From the NCBI RefSeq assembly GCF_001445575.1, contig NZ_CP013200.1:3782001-3846000 (forward strand): a stretch of DNA of 64,000 nucleotides, given 5' to 3'. The notes beneath the pieces were generated by a model. It saw nothing but the letters and a program-made list of their open reading frames with translations. It was not told the DNA's origin and searched no databases. Position numbers and translations under genes: made by a program. Numbering within the stretch: the stretch's first letter is position 1; each line of letters begins with the position of its first letter. The stretch is from Arthrobacter alpinus. Its GTDB lineage: Bacteria > Actinomycetota > Actinomycetes > Actinomycetales > Micrococcaceae. Below are positions 9,331 through 19,951 of this stretch, piece after piece.

Positions 9331-9975
9331 GTGAGTGATTCCAGCCCAACCCCGCCGTTCAAGCCCACCATCGCCGCCGGAGCAGCCAAACGCGCTAATG
9401 CTTCGATAGCCGGCATGCTCTTGGCCATCTTCTCCACCATCGCTATTGTGCTGACAGTTATTTGGCTCAATCCTCAGCAAAAGGCGGAGTCCTACCGCAT
9501 GGATATCGATGTCGCAGGCATCGCCAACCATGCCGCGGACACGGCAGGGTTCACGCCACTAGCACCCGTCTTACCGGATGGCTGGTACGCCAACTATGCC
9601 CGGTGGAATCCTGCCGGGACCGACGGCGTGGCGTTCTGGGACGTTGGTTACGTCACCGCAAACAACACCTTTATTGCCTTGCGCCAATCCGTCACGGCCA
9701 ACCCCACGTGGACTGCCAGCCAGACTCAATACGCTCCTGTTACGGGAACGCGGACAGTCAGTGGGCACGACTGGGAGCTGCGTGATAAACCTAAGGAAGA
9801 TCGCAGCCTGGTTCTTCTCGACGGTGACAACACCATCGTATTGACCGGCGCGGCAGATTTTGAGGACTTCGACTTCCTCGCCAAGGCAGCAACAGACTCG
9901 CTCGGAACCGGAACCGGCAAGAACGGGACCAGCACCCCAACAGCAAGCACCCCAACAGCAGAGGACGGCAAATAA
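9331..9975 (+). CDS. DUF4245 domain-containing membrane-anchored protein
   Basis: A 214-aa protein of unknown function. A cytoplasmic N-terminus of about 30 residues is followed by one membrane helix ([20 protein letters not shown], ~26-45) and an extracellular domain with [12 protein letters not shown] and [12 protein letters not shown], consistent with DUF4245. The end is a Thr/Ser/Pro repeat ([10 protein letters not shown]) with two near-identical 15-base units. GTG at 9331 has GGAAGA eight bases upstream. Its stop overlaps the carbonic anhydrase start by one base, so the two are translationally coupled. Linkage to glpX is conserved across actinobacteria. Confidence 0.85.
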   Translation: MSDSSPTPPFKPTIAAGAAKRANASIAGMLLAIFSTIAIVLTVIWLNPQQKAESYRMDIDVAGIANHAADTAGFTPLAPVLPDGWYANYARWNPAGTDGVAFWDVGYVTANNTFIALRQSVTANPTWTASQTQYAPVTGTRTVSGHDWELRDKPKEDRSLVLLDGDNTIVLTGAADFEDFDFLAKAATDSLGTGTGKNGTSTPTASTPTAEDGK

Positions 9976-10634
9976 TGAGCGGTGGAGAAGACGGCAACAT
10001 CAACGCAGTGGAAGCCCATCACAGGACTCCCTCGGAGGCTTGGATCGAGCTCATGGCCGGCAACGCCAGGTTTGTAGAAGCCAGCTCATCACACCCCAAC
10101 CAGGATGCAGCGCGCCGCACCTCCCTGCTGTCACAACAGCACCCCTTCGTCATGATTTTTGGCTGCTCGGACTCCCGCCTGGCCGCAGAGATCATCTTTG
10201 ACCTGGGCCTTGGCGACGCGTTTGTGGTCCGCACGGCCGGTCACGTCATTGACAACACCGCCCTTGGATCCCTCGAATACGGGGTGGAATACCTTGAGGT
10301 GCCGCTGATCATAGTGCTGGGTCACGACAGCTGTGGCGCCGTCACGGCCACCAAGGACGCTGTTGCCACCGGCAAGATGCCCGCCGGTTTTGTCCGCGAC
10401 CTGGTGGAGCGCATCACCCCCTCTGTGCTCGCCTCCCTCCGCAAGGACCAGAACAGCTCGGTTAACGACATGGTGGAGGAGCACGTCAAGCAGACCGCTG
10501 CCCGCCTCGTGGAGAACTCCCCCATCATCGCCAACGCCGTAGCCCGCCAGCGCACAGCCGTGGTGGGCCTGACCTACCGCCTGGATGACGGCACCGCTGA
10601 CCTTGTGTACAGCAACGGCTCCATCCACCAGTAG
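9975..10634 (+). CDS. beta-class carbonic anhydrase
   Basis: Interconverts CO2 and bicarbonate. The 219-aa sequence shows the complete beta-class zinc site: Cys64 and the Asp66-Arg68 pair in CSDSR, then His117 and Cys120 in HDSCG. FVVRTAGHVID and GSLEYGVEYLEVPLIIVLGH are typical of the fold. The C-terminal strand (VVGLTYRLDDGTADLVYSNG) resembles the Rv3588c-type proteins. The start codon overlaps the preceding stop (TAATG). A strong hairpin terminator follows. Confidence 0.95.
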   Translation: MSGGEDGNINAVEAHHRTPSEAWIELMAGNARFVEASSSHPNQDAARRTSLLSQQHPFVMIFGCSDSRLAAEIIFDLGLGDAFVVRTAGHVIDNTALGSLEYGVEYLEVPLIIVLGHDSCGAVTATKDAVATGKMPAGFVRDLVERITPSVLASLRKDQNSSVNDMVEEHVKQTAARLVENSPIIANAVARQRTAVVGLTYRLDDGTADLVYSNGSIHQ

Positions 10635-10650
10635 GCCGCTTGGCTGAAGG

Positions 10651-10682
10651 CCCGACGGCGGAACTTAGCTTCCGCCGTCGGG
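10651..10682 (+). terminator. hairpin terminator after carbonic anhydrase
   Basis: CCCGACGGCGGAA (10651-10663) pairs perfectly with TTCCGCCGTCGGG (10670-10682) around a six-base loop, 16 bases after the stop codon. The T run is short (TCTTCT). Confidence 0.85.
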
Positions 10683-10772
10683 TCTTCTCCGTTTGTGGCT
10701 GGGTAGGCGCAGAACGCAACGGTTTGTGGCTCTGATTTTCGGCTCCGGGCGCCGCGGCGATAAGGTGTAGGC

Positions 10773-12203
10773 ATGACTGATACTGCCGCGGCTAACGCAC
10801 AAGAATTCCGTATTGAACATGACACCATGGGCGAGGTCCGGGTTCCGGTCAACGCTCTCTACAGCGCCCAGACTCAGCGCGCCGTGGAAAACTTCCCGAT
10901 TTCGGGCATGACATTGGAGTCTGCCCACATCGCTGCACTGGCGCGCATCAAGAAGGCCGCCGCCACCACTAACGCCGAATTGGGTGTCTTGGACGCCGAA
11001 TTGGCACGCGCCATCGAGGCCGCCGCTGACCAGGTTGCTGCAGGCAACTTTGACGGCGACTTCCCGATCGACGTCTTCCAGACCGGTTCCGGAACGTCCT
11101 CCAACATGAACATGAATGAGGTCCTGGCGACCTTGGCCAACAAGGCTCTGACTGCTGCCGGCTCCGAGAAGAGCGTTCACCCCAACGACCACGTCAATGC
11201 CTCACAGTCCTCCAATGACGTGTTCCCCACCTCGGTTCACGTTGCCGCAACCTCCGCGTTGATCAATGATCTGATCCCGGCTTTGGCCTACTTGGCCGAA
11301 TCTCTGGAGCGCAAGGCCGAAGAGTTCAAGGACATCGTGAAGTCCGGCCGCACCCATTTGATGGATGCAACCCCGGTTACGCTGGGTCAGGAATTCGGCG
11401 GCTACGCAGCGCAGATCCGCTACGGCATCGAGCGCGTGGAGTCCTCACTCCCCCGCGTTGCAGAAGTTCCTCTGGGCGGCACCGCCGTGGGTACCGGCAT
11501 CAACACCCCGGCCGGCTTCCCGCAGCGCGTCATCGCCCTGCTGGCACAGGACACCGGCCTGCCGTTGACCGAGGCCCGCAACCACTTCGAGGCACAGGCG
11601 AACCGCGACGGTCTCATCGAGGCCTCCGGCCAGCTGCGCAACATCGCCTACTCGATCATGAAGATCAACAACGATCTGCGCTGGATGGGCTCAGGCCCCA
11701 ACACCGGTCTGGGCGAAATCTCCATCCCCGATCTGCAGCCCGGCTCCTCGATCATGCCTGGCAAGGTCAACCCGGTCATCTCCGAAGCAGCCATCATGGT
11801 TGCCGCTCAGGTCATCGGTAACGACACCACCATTGCCTTGTCTTCCACCAACGGCGCCTTCGAGCTCAACGTCGGCATCCCGGTCATGGCATCGAACCTC
11901 TTGCAGTCCATCCGCCTGCTGACCAACACCAGTCGCATCATGGCGGACAAGATGATTGACGGCCTGACCGCCAACGTGGAGCGCGCCCGCTTCCTGGCCG
12001 AGGCGTCGCCGTCCATCGTGACGCCGCTGAACAAGTACATCGGTTACGAAAACGCCGCCAAGATCGCCAAGCACGCCATCAAGGAAGGTCTCACCATCCG
12101 CGAGACCGTTCTGGCTCTGGGCTTTGTTGAGCGCGGCGAACTGACCATGGAGCAGCTGGATCAGGGCCTTGACGTCATGGCCATGACCCGCGCCCCGAAG
12201 TAA
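10773..12203 (+). CDS. fumC: class II fumarate hydratase
   Basis: Converts fumarate and malate in the TCA cycle without an iron-sulfur cluster. The 476-aa protein carries the fumarase/aspartase superfamily signature [11 protein letters not shown] near residue 324, [16 protein letters not shown] in the N-terminal part, and [18 protein letters not shown] around 190. Length and motifs separate it from aspartase and argininosuccinate lyase. The ATG at 10773 begins [20 protein letters not shown]; the usual [13 protein letters not shown] opening follows closely. It is preceded by the carbonic anhydrase terminator, so it has its own promoter. Confidence 0.97.
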   Translation: MTDTAAANAQEFRIEHDTMGEVRVPVNALYSAQTQRAVENFPISGMTLESAHIAALARIKKAAATTNAELGVLDAELARAIEAAADQVAAGNFDGDFPIDVFQTGSGTSSNMNMNEVLATLANKALTAAGSEKSVHPNDHVNASQSSNDVFPTSVHVAATSALINDLIPALAYLAESLERKAEEFKDIVKSGRTHLMDATPVTLGQEFGGYAAQIRYGIERVESSLPRVAEVPLGGTAVGTGINTPAGFPQRVIALLAQDTGLPLTEARNHFEAQANRDGLIEASGQLRNIAYSIMKINNDLRWMGSGPNTGLGEISIPDLQPGSSIMPGKVNPVISEAAIMVAAQVIGNDTTIALSSTNGAFELNVGIPVMASNLLQSIRLLTNTSRIMADKMIDGLTANVERARFLAEASPSIVTPLNKYIGYENAAKIAKHAIKEGLTIRETVLALGFVERGELTMEQLDQGLDVMAMTRAPK

Positions 12204-12273
12204 CAGCACTACCTATGTACTAAGAGAGCCACCGAAGGACCAGCTGCGAGCTTGCGCGTAGCGGGAGGCGGCG

Positions 12274-12318
12274 GACGGCGGGAGCCCACCTTTTCATCAA
12301 AGGCGGGCTCCCGCCGTC
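12274..12318 (+). terminator. hairpin terminator after fumC
   Basis: GACGGCGGGAGCCC (12274-12287) pairs with GGGCTCCCGCCGTC (12305-12318), with extra CCTTT/AAAGG pairing toward the tip. It is preceded by CTGCGAGCTTGCGCGTAGCGGG at 12244-12265, a degenerate copy of the GAGCTTGCGA repeat. Confidence 0.8.
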
Positions 12319-12342
12319 GTGCTTTAAACGGCTGAGCGCTCC

Positions 12343-12423
12343 GCGGGTACTGCGGGGGTACTCCGGGGGTACTGCGGGGTACTGCGGGGTACTGCGGGGT
12401 ACTGCGGGGGTACTGCGGGGGTA
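12343..12423. repeat. GGGTACTGCG minisatellite, eight units
   Basis: Eight head-to-tail copies of a 10-11-base unit (GGGTACTGCG or GGGGTACTGCG, one with CCG) fill this stretch between the fumC terminator and the tetR promoter. The last unit runs into the inverted repeat that follows. Such arrays are prone to slippage, so copy number may vary between strains. No gene is seen in 12204-12557. Confidence 0.85.
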
Positions 12424-12477
12424 GCTATTACCATTCGCCCCCGGCAGACCATAGGCAAAAGGTAATAGCTACCCCCG
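12416..12477. repeat. 17-bp perfect inverted repeat upstream of tetR
   Basis: CGGGGGTAGCTATTACC (12416-12432) is repeated inverted at 12461-12477 with a 28-base loop. The spacing is wide for a dimer operator. It ends 80 bases before the TetR start and has no T run. Confidence 0.8.
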
Positions 12478-12539
12478 GAGTACCCGGAGTCACCCATGAG
12501 CAAGATCACCTTTGAATCATTTTGCACTTCGCGGCCAAT

Positions 12540-12555
12540 AGTGCAAACTTGTACT
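12540..12555. promoter_or_regulatory. probable TetR operator
   Basis: AGTGCAAACTTGTACT is a near-perfect 16-base palindrome (one mismatch) ending two bases before the TetR start. The motif TGCA-CTT/AAGTGCA also occurs nearby at 12521-12530 and 12566-12576, giving nested inverted repeats. This position fits autorepression of the tetR-efflux operon. That the TetR protein binds here is inference. Confidence 0.55.
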
Positions 12556-12557
12556 TT

Positions 12558-14926
<2,369 letters not shown>

Positions 14927-14940
14927 GGCCACAGCGAAAA

Positions 14941-14987
14941 GGCGCGTGCCGTCGTCGTACTTTGGAAGTACGACGACGGTACGCGCC
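14941..14987 (+). terminator. 22-bp stem terminator after the efflux gene
   Basis: Arms 14941-14962 and 14966-14987 (GGCGCGTGCCGTCGTCGTAC and its complement) form a 22-bp stem with one mismatch and a three-base loop, 15 bases after the stop. It lacks a T run, as common in actinobacteria. Confidence 0.85.
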
Positions 14988-15025
14988 ATTGGTGTTTAAC
15001 GCGCCCTTCGCGCTGAGCAACGACT

Positions 15026-15067
15026 GATCGGTAGTTAGACACCAAAGGGGCGGTGTAACTACCGATC
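15026..15067. repeat. inverted repeat GATCGGTAGTT...AACTACCGATC
   Basis: Arms 15026-15043 and 15052-15067 pair over 16 bp with a two-base bulge and an eight-base loop. It follows the previous hairpin by 39 bases. The rest of 14988-15213 shows no gene; a promoter for the following membrane protein gene should lie there. Confidence 0.7.
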
Positions 15068-15213
15068 TCGGGGCTAACCCCCGTCCAGTTGTCAGGGACC
15101 GGTGAAAGTGCGCGGGTTACCCCACTCGCAGCCACTTCCGCAACCCCCTAGGGCACGAGCACGGCACGAACGCCCTGTGCTTGACTCGGTTACTAGCTAT
15201 TGAAGGGGATGCG

Positions 15214-15594
15214 ATGGATTACGAATCAGTTGAGCTGCTGATCGGTGCAGTCTTGGCGCTGGTGCCAGTTGCTGCTCTGGTAGTCGCGGGATTGTGGTGC
15301 CTGAAGGCGCCCGCCAAGCGAATGCCCTGGTTCTTCTTCCTGGGCCCAGTGGCTTCATTGATTTACAGCTGGACCGCCGGATCACTGGCACTGACGTTGT
15401 TTCCGCCACCCTATGACGCTTACCTTGACAGTGGACGCGGCTTGGATCTGCGTGGCATGATCATCGTTTTCGGAGCCATGGCGGGCGGGGCAGCAGGAAT
15501 CGTGACATCCATAGTCTTTTGCGCGCTGAACCTGATGCGGCAATGGAGCCGGTCGCGAGCGGGTACTACCTCTCGAAGTATGGAACACCCGTGA
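15214..15594 (+). CDS. small hypothetical membrane protein
   Basis: A 126-aa protein I do not recognise. Three hydrophobic segments are predicted: ~7-29 (LLIGAVLALVPVAALVVAGL), ~38-58 (WFFFLGPVASLIYSWTAGSL), and ~80-105 (GMIIVFGAMAGGAAGIVTSI), with a basic, serine-rich C-terminus. ATG at 15214 follows GAAGGGG by five bases, the best ribosome site in the region. Its last 29 bases overlap the 3' end of the converging Nudix gene, unusually tight, so either the stop region is shared or this gene is less certain. Confidence 0.6.
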   Translation: MDYESVELLIGAVLALVPVAALVVAGLWCLKAPAKRMPWFFFLGPVASLIYSWTAGSLALTLFPPPYDAYLDSGRGLDLRGMIIVFGAMAGGAAGIVTSIVFCALNLMRQWSRSRAGTTSRSMEHP

Positions 15595-16036
15595 AGGCCA
15601 GCGCGCGCTGAATGCAGGCGAGGTGGCCGGGGCGCAGTGGTGGCAGCTCGTCGATGGCGAACCAGCCCACGGCCAGCGATTCGTCGTCGTTCACGCGAGC
15701 GCTGCCGCTGACATAGCGGCAGATGAACTCTACGTTCAAGAAGTCGCAAACATCGCCGTTGGGGAAGGTCACCGGGCCCACGGCGGCCACCCCCAGCAGG
15801 TGCTCGATCCGGGCTACAACAGCGGTTTCTTCAAAGATCTCACGCACCATTCCCGGGCCCGGCTCCTCCCCCGGTTCCAGGATTCCGGTGATGAGCGCCC
15901 AACCACCGGTATCGGACCGCTCACCAAGAAGAACGCGCCCGGCGTCGTCAAAAACCACGCCGCGCACGCCCGGAAGCCAGAGCGGGTCGTGGCCGATTTT
16001 CTTGCGGAGGTTGACGATGAAGTCCGGTGATCCCAT
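15566..16036 (-). CDS. Nudix hydrolase
   Basis: A 156-aa pyrophosphohydrolase acting on nucleoside diphosphate-linked substrates. The Nudix box is GILEPGEEPGPGMVREIFEE near residues 50-69, with the catalytic REIFEE glutamates; the usual glycine after EE-x is replaced by alanine/valine. WLPGVRGVVFDDAGRVLLGER is the typical opening of the domain. The protein could be an ADP-ribose or 8-oxo-dGTP pyrophosphatase; sequence alone does not decide. Start ATG at 16036 fits the domain boundary. Confidence 0.88.
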   Translation of the reverse strand: MGSPDFIVNLRKKIGHDPLWLPGVRGVVFDDAGRVLLGERSDTGGWALITGILEPGEEPGPGMVREIFEETAVVARIEHLLGVAAVGPVTFPNGDVCDFLNVEFICRYVSGSARVNDDESLAVGWFAIDELPPLRPGHLACIQRALAFTGVPYFER

Positions 16037-16107
16037 GGATTCAGCCTATCCTGACGGCCTCCCGCACATACTCACGGCTGAGCTTCATCCAAAGTCTTCG
16101 AAGCTGC

Positions 16108-16170
16108 GCTCCATTAACCAGTAACCATGCGCAGCTCCAGGAGTGGCGCATGGTTACGAGTTAACGGAGC
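16108..16170. repeat. 25-base imperfect inverted repeat
   Basis: Arms 16108-16132 and 16146-16170 pair with three mismatches, ending in TAACCATGCGC/GCGCATGGTTA around a 13-base loop. It lies between the Nudix start and the citrate transporter terminator. No T run follows on either strand. Confidence 0.75.
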
Positions 16171-16182
16171 GTAGGCGCAAAG

Positions 16183-16245
16183 TGGCCCGCTGCTGCCGAC
16201 GAATTTCACGAAGGTCTCATGATGTTCGCCGCCAGCAGCGGGCCA
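16183..16245 (-). terminator. inverted repeat after the citrate transporter
   Basis: TGGCCCGCTGCTG (16183-16195) pairs perfectly with CAGCAGCGGGCCA (16233-16245), 13 bases beyond the transporter stop on the minus strand. The 37-base loop is long, so termination is plausible rather than certain. Confidence 0.55.
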
Positions 16246-16257
16246 GTGGGTGGGGTG

Positions 16258-17814
16258 TTAGCCGAAGGGGATGACGCCAATGCCAATCGCTACGCCCAGC
16301 ATCACCAGCGACACAACCAAGGCACGCCACAGCACCTTCTTGTGATGATCGCCCAGCTCAACGCGCGAGAGCGAGACGAGCAGCAGGATCGCCGGCACCA
16401 ACGGGCTTTGCATGTGAACCGGCTGGCCGGCAATGGAGGCGCGGGCCATGGCTGCCGGGTCGATTCCAAAGTGAGCGGCTGTTTCACTCAATACGGGGAG
16501 GACACCGAAGTAGAAGGCGTCGTTGCTCATGAAGAACGTCATCGGAATGCTCAGCAAACCAGTGATGACGGCCATGTACGGACCCATCGAGGTGGGAATG
16601 ACGCTGACCAGCCAGGCTGCCATGGCATCGACCATGCCTGTTCCGCTGAGAACACCTGTCAGAACAGCAGCGGCCATCACCATTGAAACAACTGCGACAA
16701 TGCTGCCGGCGTGAGCAACCAGCGCCTTGGCCTGATCCTTCATTTTCGGGAAGTTGACCACCAAGGCGATGGCGGAGCCCACCATGAATACGTACGGCAA
16801 CGGCAGGATGTCCATGACGAGAACAACCATGAGCGTCACGGTCAGAACCAGGTTGAACCAGAAGAGCTTGGGCCGCAGTGTGTCGCGGTTCGGGTCCAGC
16901 TGGGAATCGGCCAGTGAGGTGTTGACCGAGTCCGCGTCCTGGTTGGCCACGGCCAGCACCTGCTCATCAAAGCGGGTTTGCGCAGCGGAACGAGGCTTCA
17001 CAGCGATCAACACGGCGGAGGAATCAGCTGAACCAGCCAGAGCAGGGGTGCCAGATCCGCCCGAGGGGGTCCCGCCGTCATGCGTGGAGGTGCCGGTAGT
17101 GCCGGAGGTGCCAGTGCCGGAGGTGCCGCGCTTGCCGCTGGTGCCAGCGGCGTCCGGGGTGTCCAGTGAGTCGGCCTTGCCAACCCACAGGCTGCCGGCC
17201 AGAGCGAGGCGGCGGCGTTCGCGGACTCCCAGGTGCCATGCGAAGAAGAAGATCACGATCATGCCAGCGATCAGGGACGGGATCATGGGGACGAAGACCT
17301 CGCTGGGCGAAACCTTCAGTGCTGCGGCGGCGCGGGCGGTGGGCCCACCCCACGGCAAGATGTTCATGGTGCCGTTCGCCAGACCCGCCACGCAGGTCAG
17401 GATGACAGGGCTCATGCCGAGGCGCAAGTAGATGGGCAGCATGGCCGCCGTGGTGAGGATGAAGGTGGTGGATCCGTCGCCATCGAGGGAAACCACTGCC
17501 GCCAGGACAGCTGTGCCGAGCACCACCTTCGCGGGGTCATTGCCCAGTGTGCGCAGGATCAGCTTCACCAGCGGGTCGAACAGGCCGACATCGATCATCA
17601 TGCCGAAAAAGACAATTGCGAACATCAGCAATGCGGCCGTTGAGGTCAGACTCTTCATCGAGTCCATGACCATGTCGCCAATGCCAAGCCCGGCGCCAGC
17701 AAATAGCCCGAAAATGGTTGGCACCACGATCAGGGCCACCACGGGCGTTAATTTCTTCGTCATGATCAGTGTCATGAACACCGCGATCATGGCGAATCCG
17801 AGGATTACCAACAT
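16258..17814 (-). CDS. CitMHS family citrate:metal symporter
   Basis: A 518-aa transporter of the CitM/CitH family, which imports citrate as a complex with Mg2+, Ca2+ or similar ions. About 12 membrane segments are present; MLVILGFAMIAVFMTLIMTK opens the protein, and FGMMIDVGLFDP, LDGDGSTTFILTTAA and ILPWGGPTARAA are typical of the family. A hydrophilic insert of about 50 Gly/Thr/Ser residues (TSGKRGTSGTGTSG and similar) interrupts the central loop near residue 220. ATG at 17814 has AAAGGAG six bases upstream. It diverges from a CitA-like sensor kinase gene, which probably controls it. Confidence 0.92.
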   Translation of the reverse strand: MLVILGFAMIAVFMTLIMTKKLTPVVALIVVPTIFGLFAGAGLGIGDMVMDSMKSLTSTAALLMFAIVFFGMMIDVGLFDPLVKLILRTLGNDPAKVVLGTAVLAAVVSLDGDGSTTFILTTAAMLPIYLRLGMSPVILTCVAGLANGTMNILPWGGPTARAAAALKVSPSEVFVPMIPSLIAGMIVIFFFAWHLGVRERRRLALAGSLWVGKADSLDTPDAAGTSGKRGTSGTGTSGTTGTSTHDGGTPSGGSGTPALAGSADSSAVLIAVKPRSAAQTRFDEQVLAVANQDADSVNTSLADSQLDPNRDTLRPKLFWFNLVLTVTLMVVLVMDILPLPYVFMVGSAIALVVNFPKMKDQAKALVAHAGSIVAVVSMVMAAAVLTGVLSGTGMVDAMAAWLVSVIPTSMGPYMAVITGLLSIPMTFFMSNDAFYFGVLPVLSETAAHFGIDPAAMARASIAGQPVHMQSPLVPAILLLVSLSRVELGDHHKKVLWRALVVSLVMLGVAIGIGVIPFG

Positions 17815-17886
17815 TAGAACTCCTTTATATACCAGCCGCATCTTTGAGCTGACTTATAGAGACTAGAGTGGCCTGAGTCACTTCTT

Positions 17887-17935
17887 GGGTTAAGTTCACT
17901 TGCCTGAACTAGTGCCCATTGAGTACCTTTAACCC
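17887..17935. promoter_or_regulatory. nested palindromes between citrate transporter and sensor kinase
   Basis: The 187-base divergent region holds AGTTCA-cttgcc-TGAACT (17893-17910, perfect arms) inside a wider GGGTTAA (17887-17893) ... TTAACCC (17929-17935) pair. These are good candidates for binding of the response regulator encoded at 19948-20610. The regulator assignment is inferred from position. Confidence 0.5.
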
Positions 17936-18001
17936 GTTAAGCCCACCGCCACCTACTCGCTGACCACACGTTGGAATTTTTCTCCTGAAGGAGCCTTTGC
18001 A

Positions 18002-19951
18002 ATGACGCAGGCCCGGACACCGCGTATGCGCTTTTCCACGCGCGTGCTGGTGCTGCAGCTGGCTGTGGTCTCGGCCATTGTGATCATGACGGCCGGGACT
18101 TTCGCGGCGCTGATGTATCAGTGGCTCGGCGATCAGGCGGAGGAGCGGGCTCTGGCAGTGGCGCGCACCGTGGCTTCTTCGGAAGACGTGCGCCGCGAAA
18201 CTGCCGTCTTAGCCGCCACGCCCAAGGATCAGCTGACCCCGAGTTTTCTGGCGGGCGGCCCTTTGGAGCAGTACGCGGGCGCGGCTCAGGAACGCACGGA
18301 TGCCTTGTTTGTGGTGATCACGGACGACGACGGCCTGCGCCTTGCGCATCCCAATCCGGCTTTGTTGGGGCAAAAGGTCTCCACGGACCCCTCTGTGGCT
18401 TTGTCTGGGGGCGAGGAGACTTCGCAGCAAAACGGGACACTGGGGCGGTCGGCACGGGCCAAGGTTCCCGTGTACGCGCCGGGATCGTCATCGACTGTTG
18501 TGGGCGAGGTCAGTGTGGGTTTTTCCAGTGATGACATTGTTGCTGGCATGCTGCGCAGTATTGTGCCGGTGGCGCTGATTGCGGGGATTTCTCTGGGGTT
18601 GGGAGCTGTCGCCACAGTGGTGATGAGTGCACGTCTGCGCAAGCTCACGCTGGGACTGGAACCCGAGGAAATCTCCGGGCTGGCGCAGGACCAAGAGGCC
18701 GTTCTGCGCGGCGTCGATGAGGGAGTCATTGGTCTCGCGAACGATGGCACCATCACGGTTTTTAACGAAGGCGCCCGGCGGCTACTGGCTCCCGACTCCA
18801 CCCGGGATTACAGCGGACTCCCTCTCGCTGACAGCGGCTTGCCGGAGTGTCTCGCAGCGGCCACCGACGCCACCCTCACGGCCGACGCGGCGGAATACGG
18901 CCCCTCCGAACACGTGGTGGGCGACAGGGTGGTCATTGTTTCCTCCCGTGCTGTGCGGCTCAAGAACAACCACCAGGACGGGGCACTGGCGCTGGGGCGA
19001 GTCATCATGGTCCGGGACAGAACCGAGGTGCAGGCCCTGACCCGTCAGCTGGATGCCGTCAACGCTCTGGGTACCGCGCTGCGAGCGCAACGTCACGAGT
19101 TCGCCAACCGGCTACACACGGTGGCAGGCCTGCTGGACATTGACCGTGCCGCCGAGGCTCGCGACTACATTGGCGAGATCATGCAGAGCGGGCCACTGAA
19201 CTACCCGGCACAGGATCTGAGCCTGCTCAGTGACCCGTATCTGGAGGCGTTCCTTGGCGCCAAGAGCATTGAGGCCCACGAACGCGGGGTGGAGCTGCGG
19301 ATTGGAGCCGCCACCCTCATCCGGGGCCACATCACGGATCCGCAAGATGTCACAGCAATCCTGGGAAACCTTTTGGACAACGCCATCCGTGCAGCCGTTG
19401 CAGGAACGTCACCTCACCAATGGGTGGAGGTTGAGGTGCTGGACGAACACACACCGGCTGGGGGTACGCTGCATCTGGTGGTGGCCGATTCCGGGGACGG
19501 ATTGCCGCTGACCAGCCGCCGGGACCGGGACGGCGTAAAGCCCGACGGCGCCAGGGAAGTTCCAGCGCCAACAGCCGGGGCCTCCGGGGCCTCCGTGGCA
19601 GACGAGGCAGACGAGGCAGACGAGGCAGACGAAGCAGACGAAGCAGACGAAGCAGACGAGCTCATCTTCACCCCTGGCTACTCAACCGGATCAACCGGTT
19701 CCAGCGGTTCCACAGGTTCCGGCGGAGCAAGCGACCCGTCTACCCGTCATCCCAGCATCCCTGATCCCAACACCCCTGATCCCATCACCGGCCACGGCGT
19801 GGGCTTGGCGCTGGTCCGCCATCTGGCCCGCCGTCGCGGCGGCGAGGTGTGGGTTGCGGATGCTGGAACACCTCAATCTCATGGTGCAGTATTCTGTGCC
19901 CGACTGCCTGGCGTGGTCGCTTTGACGCCTGTTTCCAAGGAGCATTCATGA
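18002..19951 (+). CDS. CitA/DcuS-type sensor histidine kinase with expanded ATP lid
   Basis: A 649-aa membrane kinase. Helix 1 lies at ~14-40, an extracytoplasmic sensor domain (PDC type) follows to ~180, helix 2 is at ~185-212, and a PAS-like region precedes the kinase core. The phosphorylated residue is His365 in RAQRHEFANRLH, the SpoOB/CitA-type H box. The N box is NLLDNAIRAA (from residue 456), G1 is DSGDGLP (496) and G2 is GHGVGLALV (597). G1 and G2 are about 100 residues apart because of a low-complexity insert with seven ADE triplets and a Ser/Gly/Thr stretch. TGA overlaps the regulator ATG by four bases. The divergent citrate transporter suggests citrate or another carboxylate as the signal. 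Confidence 0.92.
   Translation: MTQARTPRMRFSTRVLVLQLAVVSAIVIMTAGTFAALMYQWLGDQAEERALAVARTVASSEDVRRETAVLAATPKDQLTPSFLAGGPLEQYAGAAQERTDALFVVITDDDGLRLAHPNPALLGQKVSTDPSVALSGGEETSQQNGTLGRSARAKVPVYAPGSSSTVVGEVSVGFSSDDIVAGMLRSIVPVALIAGISLGLGAVATVVMSARLRKLTLGLEPEEISGLAQDQEAVLRGVDEGVIGLANDGTITVFNEGARRLLAPDSTRDYSGLPLADSGLPECLAAATDATLTADAAEYGPSEHVVGDRVVIVSSRAVRLKNNHQDGALALGRVIMVRDRTEVQALTRQLDAVNALGTALRAQRHEFANRLHTVAGLLDIDRAAEARDYIGEIMQSGPLNYPAQDLSLLSDPYLEAFLGAKSIEAHERGVELRIGAATLIRGHITDPQDVTAILGNLLDNAIRAAVAGTSPHQWVEVEVLDEHTPAGGTLHLVVADSGDGLPLTSRRDRDGVKPDGAREVPAPTAGASGASVADEADEADEADEADEADEADELIFTPGYSTGSTGSSGSTGSGGASDPSTRHPSIPDPNTPDPITGHGVGLALVRHLARRRGGEVWVADAGTPQSHGAVFCARLPGVVALTPVSKEHS
19598..19660 (+). 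repeat. seven in-frame 9-bp repeats encoding (ADE)7 inside the kinase gene
   Basis: GCAGACGAG or GCAGACGAA is repeated exactly seven times (63 bases), encoding residues 533-553. Because the unit is a multiple of three, slippage changes length without breaking the frame. Confidence 0.95.
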
